From NCBI GenBank assembly GCA_017481325.1, contig JAFUPG010000023.1, positions 1 to 9,066 of the forward strand: a stretch of DNA of 9,066 bases. Reading direction: 5' to 3'. The notes beneath the pieces are model-generated. The model was given only the letters and a program-made list of their open reading frames with translations. It made no database searches and was not told the origin of the DNA. The stretch comes from Oscillospiraceae bacterium (lineage in GTDB: Bacteria; Bacillota_A; Clostridia; Oscillospirales; Oscillospiraceae). The translations under genes and the position numbers were made by a program. Positions 6,101-9,066 of this stretch are shown here, one piece after another (the stretch's first letter is position 1; each line of letters starts with the position of its first letter).

Positions 6101-7434
6101 CCTGTACCAAACCAGGTGGGATATTTCTCGCCGTCAATGTAGAACTTCTCATCGCCCTCGCCCCACCAGATGCCGTCTACCACCTGGTAGACATGGAGGG
6201 TCGTGCCAACGAAACGTCCCTCGCCGCTGATGTTCAGCAGCTCCGCATCGGGGAAACGGTCATCGTGGCGCTGGTAGGCTCGCTGCCAGTTGGCATGGAA
6301 ACGGGTCAGGCCGTTGGCCTCCTCCTCCGTCAGGCTTTCGGAAGCCACCGTGGCCTTTACACTTCTTGCTGCATCGGAGTTGTTGGTCAGCGTGACCTTG
6401 GCGGCATTGAAGGGCATGTACCATTGGGAGTACATCTCCTGCTGTGCCGTGGTGCCGAAGGCAGCACCGTCAAATTTCTCGCCGTAGCCGTAGACATTAC
6501 CGTAGAAATCCGCTACGGTCATGCTGACCGCAGGATCGGCGGAATTGTCCCAGTACATCTCCAGCACCCACTGGGTCAGGCTGGTCTGGGGGTCAAAGTC
6601 TGCCTCGGGGATCTCCAGCTTTAAGGTGGTGGCGGTGATGGCGCCGGGAGTGGCGCTCTCAAAGAGGGTCACTGTCTGGCCTGCATTTACGGTCTGCTCC
6701 GTCACGGTGTCGCCGTAGGGTACGGTTTCGTCGGAGAGAATATCATTGGCAGCCTTCAGAGCGGCATGATCCACCTCGCTCATGGGCCAGGTGAAGGAGT
6801 CCACCGTTGCACCGGGCTCCAAATCGTAATAGCCGATGGTGTAGTAGAAATTGTCCTTCTGGTTGCAGTTGATCTCCACCATGCAAGACTCATTGTAGGC
6901 AATGGGGACGAAGAGATTGATCATGCCCATGTAGCCGTCCGGTCTGCCCTGGGAGTAGACCAGGTTGGTCTTAAAGCTCAGTTCGTCATACTGGGAGAAA
7001 TAAGAGCCTGCCACCACATCCAGGAAGCTGTCGCTGATGACCAGCTCACCGTCGATGTAGATATTCAGAGTGCCGGTCCAGTCCACGCCGGTCATGATGT
7101 GGGTCAGGTAGCCGGGGCCCTTCAGGTCTGCCAGCACACGGTAGCCGTTGTCTGGGTTGATGCGGACATAGCCGGTGTTGTCGGCATTGCCGTCCCAGTT
7201 CTCGTAGAGGCCGGTCTCCTCGTTGTACTGAGAGGCAGGGTCTGTGGAAGTGATCTGCTTGGTTCCCTCCCCTTCGGCGGGAACAGTGGCAAGGTAGCGC
7301 ATGTCGTAGGTGCGCTCCACCAGGTCGGCAAAGCTGTAGTGCTTTCCGGTGGCACTTTCCTCGGCAGCTGCTGCAGGAATCAGCGACAGCAGCATCGCCA
7401 ATGCCAGGAGTATGCTCAGGATTTTCTTTCGCAT
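1..7434 (-). CDS. Giant secreted GH172 (DUF2961) glycoside hydrolase with CBM-like repeats and tandem SGNH domains, 3' end outside window
   Basis: The frame is open for 2,478 codons from ATG at 7434-7432 to the window edge, so the C-terminus and any cell-wall anchor are unseen. The start has an AGGAGG site 8 nt upstream and is followed by a signal peptide, so it acts outside the cell. Residues about 30-532 match GH172/DUF2961. Known members act on alpha-D-fructofuranosides (difructose anhydride) or D-arabinofuranosides of arabinan. Next come six beta-sandwich modules, two helical spacers, two F-G-W modules, a degenerate SGNH domain, an intact SGNH esterase domain (GDSIT Ser2217, GIND Asn2292, DGLH Asp2375/His2378) and the start of a third F-G-W module. 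Characterised GH172 enzymes are far shorter, about one catalytic unit. Family assignment is firm; substrate is inferred only. The divergent AraC-family gene is its probable regulator. TTA, CTA and TCA codons are very rare here, which leaves long meaningless open frames on the opposite strand. Confidence 0.95.
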   Translation of the reverse strand, partial: MRKKILSILLALAMLLSLIPAAAAEESATGKHYSFADLVERTYDMRYLATVPAEGEGTKQITSTDPASQYNEETGLYENWDGNADNTGYVRINPDNGYRVLADLKGPGYLTHIMTGVDWTGTLNIYIDGELVISDSFLDVVAGSYFSQYDELSFKTNLVYSQGRPDGYMGMINLFVPIAYNESCMVEINCNQKDNFYYTIGYYDLEPGATVDSFTWPMSEVDHAALKAANDILSDETVPYGDTVTEQTVNAGQTVTLFESATPGAITATTLKLEIPEADFDPQTSLTQWVLEMYWDNSADPAVSMTVADFYGNVYGYGEKFDGAAFGTTAQQEMYSQWYMPFNAAKVTLTNNSDAARSVKATVASESLTEEEANGLTRFHANWQRAYQRHDDRFPDAELLNISGEGRFVGTTLHVYQVVDGIWWGEGDEKFYIDGEKYPTWFGTGSEDYFCYAWCASTIFEKAYCGQPINDDETWSGDNQTQTHGDKMNYRLHILEPVSFHESFEGCIDKYYDEESAKYGASTFFYLTKETSGNHKPQAPTAEERIFNIDMLSGATTFYPGAYLSSRQIGTNTATRAHLQNVLPTDGKEWYGDVHWFWPVTAKGKEVEFLLDIPESGLYKFNGSFTTAFDYGMCEVSLDGQIIDTVNLASNPYNQLNKTLDILYLNKGAHILKLRSAGSHGSAGHCIGVNYFDFEAVDTSNLEVFYGNDSLLSCISDYTTAAKPGLLDMLPFTNDSNVWHNNTELFWTGGDAGAVSFALDIPVDTTYMIDLSYTKAYDFARFDVAIDGVSLGEIDSSIGGGAVLRDSAWFYNVKLTAGSHTLTIASKGKGAQNANTLIGIDYINFIPQSGKSIDLFFGGYDDLMGALTYADGAAPVTQGVAVGWHDGAHLFYYPGLTKAKMDFSIQIPVEGIYDVTTSFTRAADYGFFSLFIDGVKVSEIMDGYNTSVDLQQHTDKGIPLTAGTHTLTVEINGKNPSSGNYAIGIDYIRFSGKAADLSKVGSREFYGNDALLASMGEYTTAAAPTLLDMYPWTTSQYTWHNNTELFWTGGSDGSVSFTIDVAESGSYAMDVSYTLAYDFARFEVLLDGVSLGEIDSSMPGVVIRDNQLFYDLELEAGEHTLTITSKGTGATDAGTLIGIDYVALIPMEALQIRSFYGGCDDLLSALTYSDGEAPVGQAVAEGWHNGAHLFYYPGLTKAKLEFTISLPTTAVYDVVTSFTRAPDYGLFTLWIDGVAVGEIMDGYNATVDLVQSTATGIALTAGTHTLTILLDGKNEAARNYALGIDYIEFLGSQEIAEPAGDPLDAAREAACSQLEAYKNEALSSCTELQKQHLIKAAALGAVEIWKAADETSIVAALAAAKAELDTVLAAEYKETIEIDEPDDVFIEGGVMAATYMTDYSSAAEPHAQGLDASIWSNGAHFFWIPAEGDWAEFAITLPYDTNYDISFAYTTAHDYAAYDVYFNGEKLASVDAYGTVGVSELNLGKHSYAAGTYTLKLVCTGKNAASGNYGVGIDHIIFYPEIGIAQYKEAACKALESYKSSDDYTAAQWTTVQNTVSQWKDIINAATTTEEVLSLLADAKMALDRISTGYVDYDNVVFDPSKTPADFGWSTDEDNYTNWNLTSQGEPFYISYPGSGSKRIWKDIIDDPDNFTLSLTVKVGEQRAYVELMGVTVELNCEGGNTNQIFDKESWNWYDAGDQICHVTVARANGGDLNIKLTGKGNASSVTYSKKVTDPENENLILGVIDEGGSAYFSNVSAGGLDAQDVSAFGWDTDEIGGEKDFSGWTSIDGINITANYERTTGNHRIWKNLISNQQDFSVSMTVLENAQSSVYVKVLGQTVELDGRNGDGNQLGVKLNGAFKEWVYAENCQAALFLTRKDGGDIVVSVLGENSQVLAGYTLTPSEESVNVELGIYAGTASFRNVKVGGWVIPFTKAVFAGDLVGAWTSELVADMEENQRREIMTMTCAPVASTISGFRSDLIIIAHGLEDLLSGVSAAEFKAEYSALVADVAENSLPTTTIVLTGLPYVTDAALGDVTLETYAAYNAAIQAVAMTNGFLYADLYAAMGDAAWTVKEDGKTLNNAGCSLVAGEILEELMRSCPCLALNTNFDLVLRSLPEAELTEAALTAFQSASDTAAMSAAVEEKGLGLCLELYRGLSSDMQAMVINGLLAADRTALDNHESANALFLKTCMEISRNNLREEKIGAPFGTYVAVGDSITEGSGALHTEDNWVYTLGDLITALQGSKVNTIDKGISGTRMCSDVGYAPAAKDTVQEYIVANHPDLLTISYGINDYHVGTTYETFISTYDTYLAEVKAGCPNAVVMVLGLGAKGNFDESSGDILKWNAGIKALAEKYDFIYADTYHNLRGVEWLLADGLHPNNAGYRVMANAVLRALNAYVHLSNDTGENAPPEVIKTPGDFGWESDSEDFSGWTATDEANLSVTYDQTVNGRVWKGLLSDLNNFTIDLDVTNDNSSSTY
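238..819 (-). other. Intact SGNH/GDSL esterase domain (residues about 2206-2399)
   Basis: All four blocks are present: G-D-S-I-T-E-G-S-G-A with nucleophile Ser2217; K-G-I-S-G-T-R (2252-2258) giving the oxyanion Gly; S-Y-G-I-N-D-Y with Asn2292; and D-G-L-H-P-N-N-A-G-Y with Asp2375 and His2378. The family hydrolyses acyl esters, commonly acetyl groups on polysaccharides. Sharing a chain with GH172 suggests deacylation of the same glycan, but the substrate is inferred. Confidence 0.9.
820..1140 (-). other. Helical linker between the two SGNH domains (residues about 2099-2205)
   Basis: After a C-P-C motif (2100-2102), the segment is helix-rich, with L-P-E-A-E-L-T-E-A-A-L (2116-2126), S-D-T-A-A-M-S-A-A-V-E-E-K-G-L-G-L and a following A-M-V-I-N-G-L-L-A-A. 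This '...A-A-M...A-L/V-E...G-L-x-L...V-x-x-x-L-L-A' layout is one I recall from helical spacers of Firmicute surface proteins. No catalytic motif is seen. Confidence 0.55.
1141..1638 (-). other. Degenerate SGNH-hydrolase domain, probably inactive (residues about 1933-2098)
   Basis: The SGNH fold pattern is visible but the catalytic residues are gone. Block I reads F-A-G-D-L-V-G-A-W, with Leu1941 where the nucleophile Ser should be. Block III reads A-H-G-L-E-D-L, with Glu1988 replacing Asn. Block V reads D-G-K-T-L-N-N-A-G, with Asp2076 kept but Thr2079 replacing His. The intervening Y-N-A-A-I-Q-A-V-A and F-L-Y-A-D-L-Y-A-A-M are typical of the family. Expected role: binding or scaffold rather than ester hydrolysis. 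Confidence 0.75.
1648..2148 (-). repeat. F-G-W / R-I-W-K beta module, copy 2 (residues about 1763-1929)
   Basis: The same motifs recur in order: A-F-G-W-D-T-D (1768-1774), F-S-G-W-T (1782-1786), H-R-I-W-K-N-L-I (1804-1811), F-S-V-S-M-T-V (1817-1823), V-E-L-D-G-R (1840-1845), G-G-D-I-V-V-S-V and A-S-F-R-N-V-K-V-G-G-W. It leads directly into the degenerate SGNH domain, so it may act as that domain's binding or structural partner. Confidence 0.6.
2164..2658 (-). repeat. F-G-W / R-I-W-K beta module, copy 1 (residues about 1593-1757)
   Basis: Motifs in order: A-D-F-G-W-S-T-D (1605-1612), K-R-I-W-K-D-I-I (1638-1645), F-T-L-S-L-T-V (1651-1657), a V-E-L-N-C-E strand (1673-1678), G-G-D-L-N-I-K-L and the closing A-Y-F-S-N-V-S-A-G-G. 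It looks like an all-beta, concanavalin/laminin-G-like fold. I do not recognise a named family. Confidence 0.6.
2674..2865 (-). other. Helical spacer 2, FIVAR-like (residues about 1524-1587)
   Basis: It is related to spacer 1: Y-K-E-A-A-C-K-A-L-E-S-Y-K is followed by S-D-D-Y-T-A-A-Q-W and ends in V-L-S-L-L-A-D-A-K-M-A-L-D-R-I. This layout (first helix, Y-T-x-x-Q/S-W, closing A-K-x-x-L-D) fits FIVAR-type helical bundles. Confidence 0.6.
2878..3288 (-). other. Beta-sandwich module C, sixth CBM-like unit (residues about 1383-1519)
   Basis: The core pattern of the A and B modules returns: I-W-S-N-G-A-H-F-F-W (1414-1423), F-A-Y-T-T-A-H-D-Y-A (1447-1456), V-Y-F-N-G-E-K (1460-1466), A-G-T-Y-T-L-K-L and G-N-Y-G-V-G-I-D-H-I-I-F. 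It is closer to B than to A in the G-A-H-x-F stretch. It lies between two helical spacers, which may let it swing apart from the A-B array. Confidence 0.65.
3316..3534 (-). other. Helical spacer 1, FIVAR-like (residues about 1301-1373)
   Basis: This Ala/Glu/Lys-rich segment has helical periodicity (D-A-A-R-E-A-A...Q-L-E-A-Y-K, then K-A-A-D-E-T-S-I-V-A-A-L-A-A-A-K-A-E-L-D). It resembles the three-helix FIVAR-type spacers of Firmicute cell-surface carbohydrate enzymes. The FIVAR name is from memory and tentative; the helical character is clear. Confidence 0.55.
3556..4425 (-). repeat. Tandem duplication, copy 2: modules A2 and B2 (residues 1004-1293)
   Basis: Module A2 (about 1004-1145) repeats W-H-N-N-T-E-L-F-W-T-G-G exactly 300 residues after copy 1 (1039 versus 739). 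Module B2 (about 1155-1290) repeats H-L-F-Y-Y-P-G-L-T-K-A-K 299 residues after copy 1. By eye more than half of all residues match, and the DNA is also clearly similar, for example around 3841-3890 versus 4741-4790. This points to duplication of an A-B pair within the gene. Confidence 0.88.
4426..5325 (-). repeat. Tandem duplication, copy 1: modules A1 and B1 (residues 704-1003)
   Basis: Module A1 (about 704-845) has F-Y-G-N-D, W-H-N-N-T-E-L-F-W-T-G-G, Y-D-F-A-R-F-D-V and G-V-S-L-G-E-I-D-S-S. Module B1 (about 856-990) has G-W-H-D-G-A-H-L-F-Y-Y-P-G, S-F-T-R-A-A-D-Y-G and E-I-M-D-G-Y-N. Each closes with A-G-(S/T)-H-T-L-T and G-I-D-Y-I. The same anchors return 300 residues later in copy 2. A and B types are themselves distant relatives and look like carbohydrate-binding beta-sandwiches. 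Confidence 0.88.
5350..5772 (-). other. Beta-sandwich (CBM-like) module 1 (residues about 555-695)
   Basis: This is the most divergent of six related modules and sits directly after GH172. It shares the core pattern: W-Y-G-D-V-H-W-F-W (590-598), a Y...F-T-T-A-F-D-Y-G stretch (619-632), an S-L-D-G turn (637-640), G-A-H-I-L-K-L near the end, and the closing G-V-N-Y-F-D-F strand. A carbohydrate-binding jelly roll is the likely fold. It may also pack against the catalytic domain. Ligand unknown. Confidence 0.65.
5839..7347 (-). other. GH172 / DUF2961 catalytic region (residues about 30-532)
   Basis: It begins with the family's 'G-P-G-Y-L-T-H-I' strand (residues 106-113) and W-T-G-T-L-N-I-Y-I-D-G-E (119-130). 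The signature follows: W-W-G-E-G-D (423-428), F-Y-I-D-G-E (431-436) and G-T-G-S-E-D-Y-F (443-450). Glu426 and Glu447 are 21 residues apart, the same spacing I recall for the catalytic glutamates of the Bifidobacterium enzyme alphaFFase1 (E270/E291). The length fits the paired jelly-roll fold. Both glutamates are intact, so activity is expected. Fructan versus D-arabinan specificity cannot be read from the sequence. Confidence 0.9.
7363..7434 (-). other. Signal peptide of the giant protein (residues 1-24)
   Basis: The N-terminus MRKK is followed by a hydrophobic core (ILSILLALAMLLSLIP) and an AAAA stretch before EE, giving a likely signal peptidase I cut after residue 24. There is no lipobox cysteine, so a soluble or wall-attached secreted protein is expected rather than a lipoprotein. 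Confidence 0.9.
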
Positions 7435-7442
7435 AGGTTCGT

Positions 7443-7448
7443 CCTCCT
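7443..7448 (-). promoter_or_regulatory. Ribosome binding site of the giant gene
   Basis: Read on the minus strand, AAAGGAGG is followed by 8 nt and ATG. It is a near-perfect anti-16S match at ideal spacing and fixes the start at 7434. Confidence 0.92.
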
Positions 7449-7464
7449 TTGTTTTTCTTTTCCC

Positions 7465-7487
7465 TTCGGAGATCTTCAAGCTCCGAA
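7465..7487 (-). other. Stem-loop in the leader of the giant gene
   Basis: A perfect 7-bp inverted repeat, TTCGGAG and CTCCGAA, encloses a 9-nt loop. It lies 17 nt upstream of the AGGAGG site, between the predicted transcription start (about 7503) and the ribosome site. No U-run follows, so it is not an obvious terminator. It could stabilise the mRNA or be a protein-binding site. Confidence 0.6.
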
Positions 7488-7509
7488 AAGTAAAAGATGT
7501 ACTATTTCT

Positions 7510-7538
7510 ATTTTAGCACCTTGACCTATGGGGAACAA
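7510..7538 (-). promoter_or_regulatory. Predicted promoter of the giant gene
   Basis: On the minus strand, TTGTTC (7538-7533) and TAAAAT (7515-7510) are separated by 17 bp. Transcription would start near 7503, giving a leader of about 70 nt. The -35 box lies inside the opposing regulator promoter and is a weak match, as expected for a promoter needing an activator. Confidence 0.65.
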
Positions 7539-7549
7539 TCGACTATACT
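7521..7549 (+). promoter_or_regulatory. Predicted promoter of the AraC-family regulator
   Basis: TTGACC (7521-7526) and TATACT (7544-7549) are separated by 17 bp, a good sigma-A match. A second TATAAT at 7549-7554 would need a 22-bp spacer. Transcription would begin near 7556, downstream of the ATG at 7528, so that ATG cannot be the start codon. Confidence 0.75.
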
Positions 7550-7569
7550 ATAATAAAATTGGACTATCC
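7537..7569. promoter_or_regulatory. Candidate AraC-family operator: direct repeat with 21-bp period
   Basis: AATCGACTATAC (7537-7548) and ATTGGACTATCC (7558-7569) match at 9 of 12 positions, with the GACTAT core exactly 21 bp apart, two helical turns. AraC-family proteins usually bind such same-face direct repeats. The pair covers the regulator's -10 and start point and abuts the -35 of the giant gene. This fits activation of the giant gene and autorepression. The assignment is inferred from layout. Confidence 0.5.
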
Positions 7570-7580
7570 TTTTATCTTTC

Positions 7581-7585
7581 GGAGG
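7581..7585 (+). promoter_or_regulatory. Ribosome binding site that sets the AraC-family start
   Basis: GGAGG lies 8 nt before ATG at 7594. It supports this start over the in-frame ATG at 7528, which has no comparable site and lies inside the promoter. Confidence 0.88.
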
Positions 7586-7593
7586 CTACCCAT

Positions 7594-8385
7594 ATGCTGA
7601 TCCACCAGATCTCCTATTTCAAATACAGCGTAGAGCCCACCATGACCCTTCAGGCCGGGGAGCACTATCTCTATTTGCTCCACCGATCCAGGGTTCGATT
7701 CGTTGCACCGGCGGAATTTCTTTACGAAGGTCAACGAACCATTACCTTCCTGCGACCTGGACAGTGTGTAACTATGGAACGGATCGAGGAATATTTTGCT
7801 TACGACCTGCTGGAGTTCAGCCCGGAAGGCGACGAAATCCGACTGGTTAACGAACTCCCTCTGCCCACTGCACCCTATACCGCCACATATTTTTACGCCA
7901 CATCCGGTCTGATCCAGGCCATGTCCTTCACTTACTACTCCGCAGACAAGTATCGCACCGAAAAAAATAATGCAACTTTTCTGTCGATTCTCTACGGAAC
8001 AGCCAGCGGCGACGAGGAACCTACCGACAAATCCCCGGGGAACTTGTTATATCATAAAATCCGTCGTCTCCGTGTTCTGGCCTGCGACGATTCCAAAAAC
8101 TGGACGGTAGCTGCGGCGGCTAAATATGTCGGACTTAGCGAGTCCCGTTTCTCCACCCTGTACAAGCGGATTTTCGGCACCACCTTCATGAGCGACGTGA
8201 TCCGCAACCGAATTCAGGGCGCTTTGGATCTCTTGAAAAATACCGATGCCAGCGTAGCGGAGATCGCCCGGGAGGCAGGTTATGACGATGTTGCCTTTTT
8301 CCACCGCCAGTTCAAAAAGCAAATGGGCATCACCCCCAGAAAATACCGGGAACTGATCCGCAGCAACAGCAAAGAGGAATCCTGA
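7594..8385 (+). CDS. AraC-family transcriptional regulator
   Basis: This 263-residue DNA-binding protein probably controls the divergent giant hydrolase gene. The C-terminal AraC/XylS domain (about 152-256) contains two helix-turn-helix units: W-T-V-A-A-A-A-K-Y-V-G-L-S-E-S-R-F-S (170-187) and S-V-A-E-I-A-R-E-A-G-Y-D-D-V-A-F-F (220-236). The hallmark F-H-R-Q-F-K-K-Q-M-G-I-T-P-R-K-Y-R (236-252) follows. The first about 85 residues are beta-rich with an L-R-P-G-Q turn (53-57), fitting a cupin-like ligand-sensing domain, probably for a sugar or glycan fragment; ligand residues cannot be assigned. The length is usual for the family. An ATG 22 codons upstream (7528) is rejected because it falls between the -35 and -10 boxes, whereas 7594 has GGAGG 8 nt away. 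No transporter or kinase gene follows on this strand. Confidence 0.95.
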   Translation: MLIHQISYFKYSVEPTMTLQAGEHYLYLLHRSRVRFVAPAEFLYEGQRTITFLRPGQCVTMERIEEYFAYDLLEFSPEGDEIRLVNELPLPTAPYTATYFYATSGLIQAMSFTYYSADKYRTEKNNATFLSILYGTASGDEEPTDKSPGNLLYHKIRRLRVLACDDSKNWTVAAAAKYVGLSESRFSTLYKRIFGTTFMSDVIRNRIQGALDLLKNTDASVAEIAREAGYDDVAFFHRQFKKQMGITPRKYRELIRSNSKEES

Positions 8386-8455
8386 AAACAGACGGAAGCT
8401 ATATTAAGGTGCAACGCTCCGCGAAATATAATTCACATTGCAATAATACGGTTTC

Positions 8456-8471
8456 ACAAATGGACATTTGT
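8456..8471. repeat. Small perfect palindrome in the convergent spacer
   Basis: ACAAATG and CATTTGT form a 7-bp inverted repeat around a 2-bp centre. The AT-rich arms make a weak hairpin, and no promoter or T-run is attached. Function unknown. The rest of 8386-8539 shows no gene or other clear signal. Confidence 0.4.
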
Positions 8472-8539
8472 CGATCTGTTTGGGAGCTATTAGCTTGCCG
8501 AGAAACATCGATTTGACCGGGAGAATTACGTATAGAGAT

Positions 8540-8568
8540 AGCGCCGTGGGGGGGGTTCCCACGGCGCT
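8540..8568. terminator. GC-rich hairpin between convergent genes, probable terminator
   Basis: AGCGCCGTGGG (8540-8550) pairs perfectly with CCCACGGCGCT (8558-8568): an 11-bp stem with a 7-nt loop, including a run of eight G (8548-8555). On the plus strand a partly T-rich tail follows (TTGTTGCGTTATT). On the minus strand there is no clear U-run. It lies 155 nt after the regulator stop and 45 nt after the stop of the minus-strand gene, so it may serve both. Confidence 0.7.
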
Positions 8569-8570
8569 TG

Positions 8571-8594
8571 TTGCGTTATTGCGTTATTGTGATA
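8571..8594. repeat. Octamer tandem repeat next to the terminator
   Basis: TTGCGTTA occurs twice in tandem (8571-8578, 8579-8586), followed by the degenerate copy TTGTGATA (8587-8594). It supplies the partial T-richness after the hairpin. It is probably slippage-derived. Confidence 0.6.
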
Positions 8595-8612
8595 TTGCCC
8601 TATGCTTGATTC

Positions 8613-9066
8613 TTAGCCCAGGAGGCTGTCGAAGTAGATTTTGGCGCTGTCGCCGTAGTAGATGCAGGCTTTGGCCAGGTTGGCGGCGCCGGCATCGGTG
8701 GAGGCGATGTTGCTCTTGGCGTAGGCTTCGATGCTGTAGCCGACGTTCTGGGAGGCCACCTGATCACCTACGTAGGCCACAAAGTAGTACATATTGCGCA
8801 TATCCACGGACTTCATGCCGGTGAAGGTGACCTGAAGTCTGCCATCGTCCAGCTCGGTGAACTCGGTGAGAGTTGCAACCTCTTCGCCGGTTTCGTTGAG
8901 AACCTTGACGGAGGTGATGTCGGCCTTGGTGTAGCCTTCGGCAATGGTCAGCTTGGCGTTGATCTCGGTCTTGTCTGCGAAGTTGACGTTGAAGCCCATA
9001 GCAGTAACGGCAGTGATGGTACGGTCGTTATCCACGTAGGTTCTCACGTCGGTCAGCTCTGCGGAC
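8613..9066 (-). CDS. C-terminal end of a probable exported surface protein, 5' part outside window
   Basis: The frame ends in TAA at 8615-8613 and stays open to the right edge, so at least 151 residues are C-terminal to an unseen N-terminus. An internal GTG at 9047 has no ribosome site before it and is not a credible start. The visible part is all-beta at first (I-T-A-V-T-A-M-G-F-N-V-N-F, then D-I-T-S-V-K-V-L-N and a G-R-L-Q-V-T-F-T strand). It ends with a helical tail: Y-S-I-E-A-Y-A-K-S-N-I-A, then A-N-L-A-K-A-C-I-Y-Y-G-D-S-A-K-I-Y-F. I recall this 'Y-x-x-x-A-Y-A...Y-G-D/A-A/S-A-K/Q' tail at the C-terminus of many large Clostridia secreted or surface proteins, where its function is not defined. 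It is on the same strand as the giant gene but separated from it by the divergent regulator, so it is a different transcription unit. Confidence 0.85.
   Translation of the reverse strand, partial: SAELTDVRTYVDNDRTITAVTAMGFNVNFADKTEINAKLTIAEGYTKADITSVKVLNETGEEVATLTEFTELDDGRLQVTFTGMKSVDMRNMYYFVAYVGDQVASQNVGYSIEAYAKSNIASTDAGAANLAKACIYYGDSAKIYFDSLLG

Noticed and set aside
8047..8322. Minus-strand frame inside the AraC-family gene
   Set aside because: It lies opposite the conserved helix-turn-helix region, with no ribosome site or recognisable product.
8468..8824. Plus-strand frame across the terminator and the partial minus-strand gene
   Set aside because: The product is rich in Arg, Cys and Trp with no domain. 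It crosses the hairpin and overlaps a credible coding region, so it is a shadow.
9045..9047. GTG as the true start of the right-hand minus-strand gene
   Set aside because: The frame continues open to the window edge, no ribosome site precedes the GTG, and no signal peptide follows it.

Overview
The window reads as a piece of a Gram-positive Clostridia genome, most likely a gut Oscillospiraceae-type bacterium. This inference rests on the strong AGGAGG-type ribosome sites, a Firmicute-style signal peptide (MRKK...AAAA), a very large secreted modular carbohydrate-active protein, FIVAR-like helical spacers, and a neighbouring surface protein with the 'Y-G-D-S-A-K' C-terminal module common in that group. 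The taxon is inferred, not proven.

Region 1 (1-7434, minus strand) is one uninterrupted reading frame of 2,478 codons that leaves the window at position 1 without a stop. I translated it codon by codon and found no in-frame stop. Order from the N-terminus: signal peptide (1-24); GH172/DUF2961 glycoside hydrolase (about 30-532) with the G-E-G-D and G-T-G-x-E-D motifs; a first beta-sandwich module (about 555-695); an A-B-A-B set of four more sandwiches formed by duplication of a 300-residue (about 900 bp) unit (704-1293); a helical spacer; a sixth sandwich; a second helical spacer; two 'F-G-W / R-I-W-K' modules; a degenerate SGNH-hydrolase domain that has lost its catalytic Ser and His; a helical linker; an intact SGNH esterase domain; and the start of a third F-G-W module. 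The likely job is extracellular breakdown of an esterified furanose-containing glycan (D-arabinan or fructan type): GH172 cleaves, SGNH removes acyl groups, and the sandwiches bind.

Region 2 (7435-7593) is a compact divergent control region. Promoters for the giant gene (minus) and an AraC-family regulator (plus) overlap face to face. A direct repeat with a 21-bp period lies over the regulator's own -10 and start point, directly upstream of the -35 of the giant gene. This fits an AraC protein that activates the giant gene while repressing itself. A 7-bp perfect stem-loop lies in the giant gene's leader.

Region 3 (7594-8385, plus strand) is that AraC-family regulator.

Region 4 (8386-8612) is non-coding and holds a small palindrome, a strong GC-rich hairpin with an 8-G run and an octamer tandem repeat, between convergent genes. 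Region 5 (8613-9066, minus strand) is the C-terminal end of another probable exported protein whose start lies outside the window.
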